Origin: CAYJLF01 sp964371055
GTDB taxonomy: Bacteria > Eisenbacteria > RBG-16-71-46 > CAIMUX01
Direction of reading: 5' to 3'
Length of the DNA stretch: 64,000 bases
Assembly: GCA_964371055.1 (NCBI GenBank)
Contig: CAYJLF010000014.1
Span: 99,675-163,674, forward strand
The position numbers were made by a program, and so were the translations under genes. A model generated the notes under the pieces. It saw only the letters and a program-made list of their open reading frames with translations. It was not told the DNA's origin and did no database searches. Below, in pieces: positions 62,703-64,000 of the stretch. Each line of letters begins with the position of its first letter. The stretch's first letter is position 1.

Positions 62703-62950
62703 GCGGTGACCACTTCGCCGCAGAGAGCGGAGAGTCAGAGAGTTCGGGTCTTATGAGGACGAATCCGCCCCCGTCGCGGCGTTCTCTGGTTAACACCCCC
62801 GCCGCTCAAGTTCGCCGAAGCCGCGATCCCGCACTCGCACATCCCGCCACCCGTTGCGGGTATAGCGAGACCCCGGCGACGTCAGCCACCGGGGCCCTCT
62901 CGATGCGATCCGACCGCGCAGACTCGTGGTCGGAGAAGATGGCTCCCCAC
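62703..62950 (+). repeat. Dispersed structured repeat, copy F
   Basis: A full-length copy with all distal hairpins intact (ACCCG/CGGGT, CCCCGG/CCGGGG, CCGACC/GGTCGG). The outer stem is weaker (GCGGTGACCA against TGGTTAACAC). It ends 50 bp from the stop of the LVIVD gene at 63000. Confidence 0.88.
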
Positions 62951-62999
62951 TCCAGACCGTTTGCAGACTGTTCCTGATGCCCGGGGATCCCCTACGACC

Positions 63000-64000
63000 T
63001 CACCTCAAGATGACGACGCGCGTGGTCCCGTTCCCCGTAGCCGTCGCAACCCGAACCAGATAGGTCCCAGCGGAGACGGCGCGGCCATCGTGGTCCCGCC
63101 CGTCCCAGGACAGATCGTGACGACCGGCACCGAGGAAGCCATCAGACAGCTCACGAACCCGGCGACCGGCCACGTCGAAGACAGTCGTCTGAACCAGAGC
63201 ACCATTGGGAATCTCGACGCGGATGAGCGTCTGACAAGAGGCCGGACTTGGATAGGCCCGGAGGAAGATCGCGGACACCACACGATGGTCTTCTCTAGCG
63301 CCCGATGGCACCTCACACTGCGCCGGCAGAATCTGGAGACCGGAATCACCGCTCGCCACGTAGGTGTAGTTGCCCGAGACTGCCACGCCGCAGGCATTCC
63401 CCGGCGTGTCCACGCTCCCCACGATCTGCGGGCTCGCGGTATTCCTGATGTCAATCACCTGGAGACCGGACTCGTAGTCAGCGACATAGGCGTACGTGCC
63501 TGACACGGCCACGTCATCGGCGTTCCCCGGCGTGTCCACGCTGCCCACGATCTGGGGGCTTGCCGGATTCGCGATGTTGATCACCTGGAGACCGCGTCTG
63601 CCGTCCGCGACGTAGGCATAGTCGCCCGAGACCGCCACACCATTGGCACGGCCCGGGGTGTCCACGCCCCCCACGATCTGCGGGCTCGCGGGATTCGTGA
63701 TGTCGATCACCTGAAAAGCACCAAGATACGTCGGGTAGTCGTAGTCCACCGCAACATAGGCGTAGTTGCCCGAGATCGCCACGCCGTAGGCACTCCCCGG
63801 CGTGTCCACGCTCCCCACGACCTGCGGGCTCGCGGGATTCGTGATGTCGATCACCTGGAGAGCACCAAGATACGTCGGGTAGTCGTAGTCCACCGCAACG
63901 TAGGCGTGGTTGCCCGAGATGGCCACGCCATGGGTACGCCCCGGCGTGTCCACGCCCCCCACGATCTGCGGGCTCGCGGGATTCGTGATGTCGATCACCT
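63000..64000 (-). CDS. LVIVD-repeat protein with FlgD-like C-terminus, 5' end off the window
   Basis: The last ~333 codons are present and the frame is open to the window edge. The visible part has five to six ~43-65-residue LVIVD units (VDITNPASPQIVGGVDTPG, then VAISGNYAYVA). Two of them carry an inserted VDYDYPTYLGAL and are almost identical at DNA level. The FlgD-like domain (FLRAYPSPASCQTLIRVEI ... LSWDGRDHDGRAVSAGTYLVRV) ends TRVVILR. Third LVIVD paralogue of the window. Exported by inference from its paralogues. Confidence 0.88.
   Translation of the reverse strand, partial: VIDITNPASPQIVGGVDTPGRTHGVAISGNHAYVAVDYDYPTYLGALQVIDITNPASPQVVGSVDTPGSAYGVAISGNYAYVAVDYDYPTYLGAFQVIDITNPASPQIVGGVDTPGRANGVAVSGDYAYVADGRRGLQVINIANPASPQIVGSVDTPGNADDVAVSGTYAYVADYESGLQVIDIRNTASPQIVGSVDTPGNACGVAVSGNYTYVASGDSGLQILPAQCEVPSGAREDHRVVSAIFLRAYPSPASCQTLIRVEIPNGALVQTTVFDVAGRRVRELSDGFLGAGRHDLSWDGRDHDGRAVSAGTYLVRVATATGNGTTRVVILR

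Noticed and set aside
43278..62950. The dispersed repeats as integron attC sites
   Set aside because: They lie between genes like cassettes, but I find no RYYYAAC/GTTRRRY core pair in the right layout, they are longer than typical attC, and no integron integrase is present in the window.
37777..62950. CRISPR array
   Set aside because: The repeats are ~260 bp and kilobases apart, with no regular spacers and no cas genes.
1..64000. tRNA, rRNA, riboswitch or replication-origin signals
   Set aside because: I looked for cloverleaf-like segments, rRNA-like stretches and DnaA-box clusters while reading and saw none I could support.

Overview
The window is GC-rich bacterial DNA (one scaffold with a 100-N gap at 2131-2230), densely packed with genes for exported proteins. 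At least twelve intact or edge-truncated ORFs, plus one broken one, end in an ~80-residue FlgD/Por-secretion-like Ig domain (pattern PNP...V.....G...V..L.....WDGRD..G..VPSGVYF.R...., final residue R or K). Their bodies are beta-propeller, FG-GAP, LVIVD, RCC1 or beta-helix repeats. With GH29 fucosidase, heparinase-like lyase, OmpA/Pal-like lipoprotein and S/T kinase-TPR genes, this suggests an uncultured FCB-group or Eisenbacteria-type Gram-negative. That placement is inference from protein style; no rRNA or tRNA gene was seen.

Layout. 0-6 kb: start of a BNR-type exported protein and a giant Cys-rich Ig-repeat lipoprotein with a SUMF1-like C-terminus. 6-14 kb: a C39-like secreted protein, two small secreted proteins with a short W-K-Y-R tail, a fucosidase, and an M48 protease followed by two small envelope genes. 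14-24 kb: a propeller protein, a membrane GGDEF-like protein translationally coupled to a lipoprotein, a sulfatase-fold/TPR lipoprotein, an OmpA lipoprotein and an O6-alkylguanine-DNA methyltransferase. 22-36 kb: large repeat proteins (FG-GAP, beta-helix, LVIVD, propeller), a heparinase-like protein and a cytoplasmic alpha/beta hydrolase. 36-38 kb: a serine hydrolase followed two bases later by a 42-residue membrane protein.

37-63 kb is a plastic accessory region. It holds six copies of a dispersed ~260-bp structured repeat, all in the same orientation. It also holds fragments of at least two transposase families, three isolated IS3-type left ends, a broken serine-recombinase module, an RCC1 gene triplication whose third copy is broken, and a signal-peptide stub cut at an IS end. 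Intact genes here include a S/T kinase-TPR receptor, an S41 protease-TPR protein, an MBL-fold-TPR protein and an overlapping pair of Cys-rich secreted proteins.

Two signals stand out. (1) Five secreted proteins that lack the FlgD-like domain share a short C-terminal tail, [ST]-W-[GS]-x-[IV]-K-x-x-Y-[RK], which looks like a second sorting or anchoring signal. (2) The dispersed repeat has an outer stem that differs between copies by a compensatory base-pair change, which argues for selection on an RNA or single-stranded DNA structure. Many genes also share a -10-like element of the form GCGTA(T/C)CAT or GGTATGAT with no recognisable -35.
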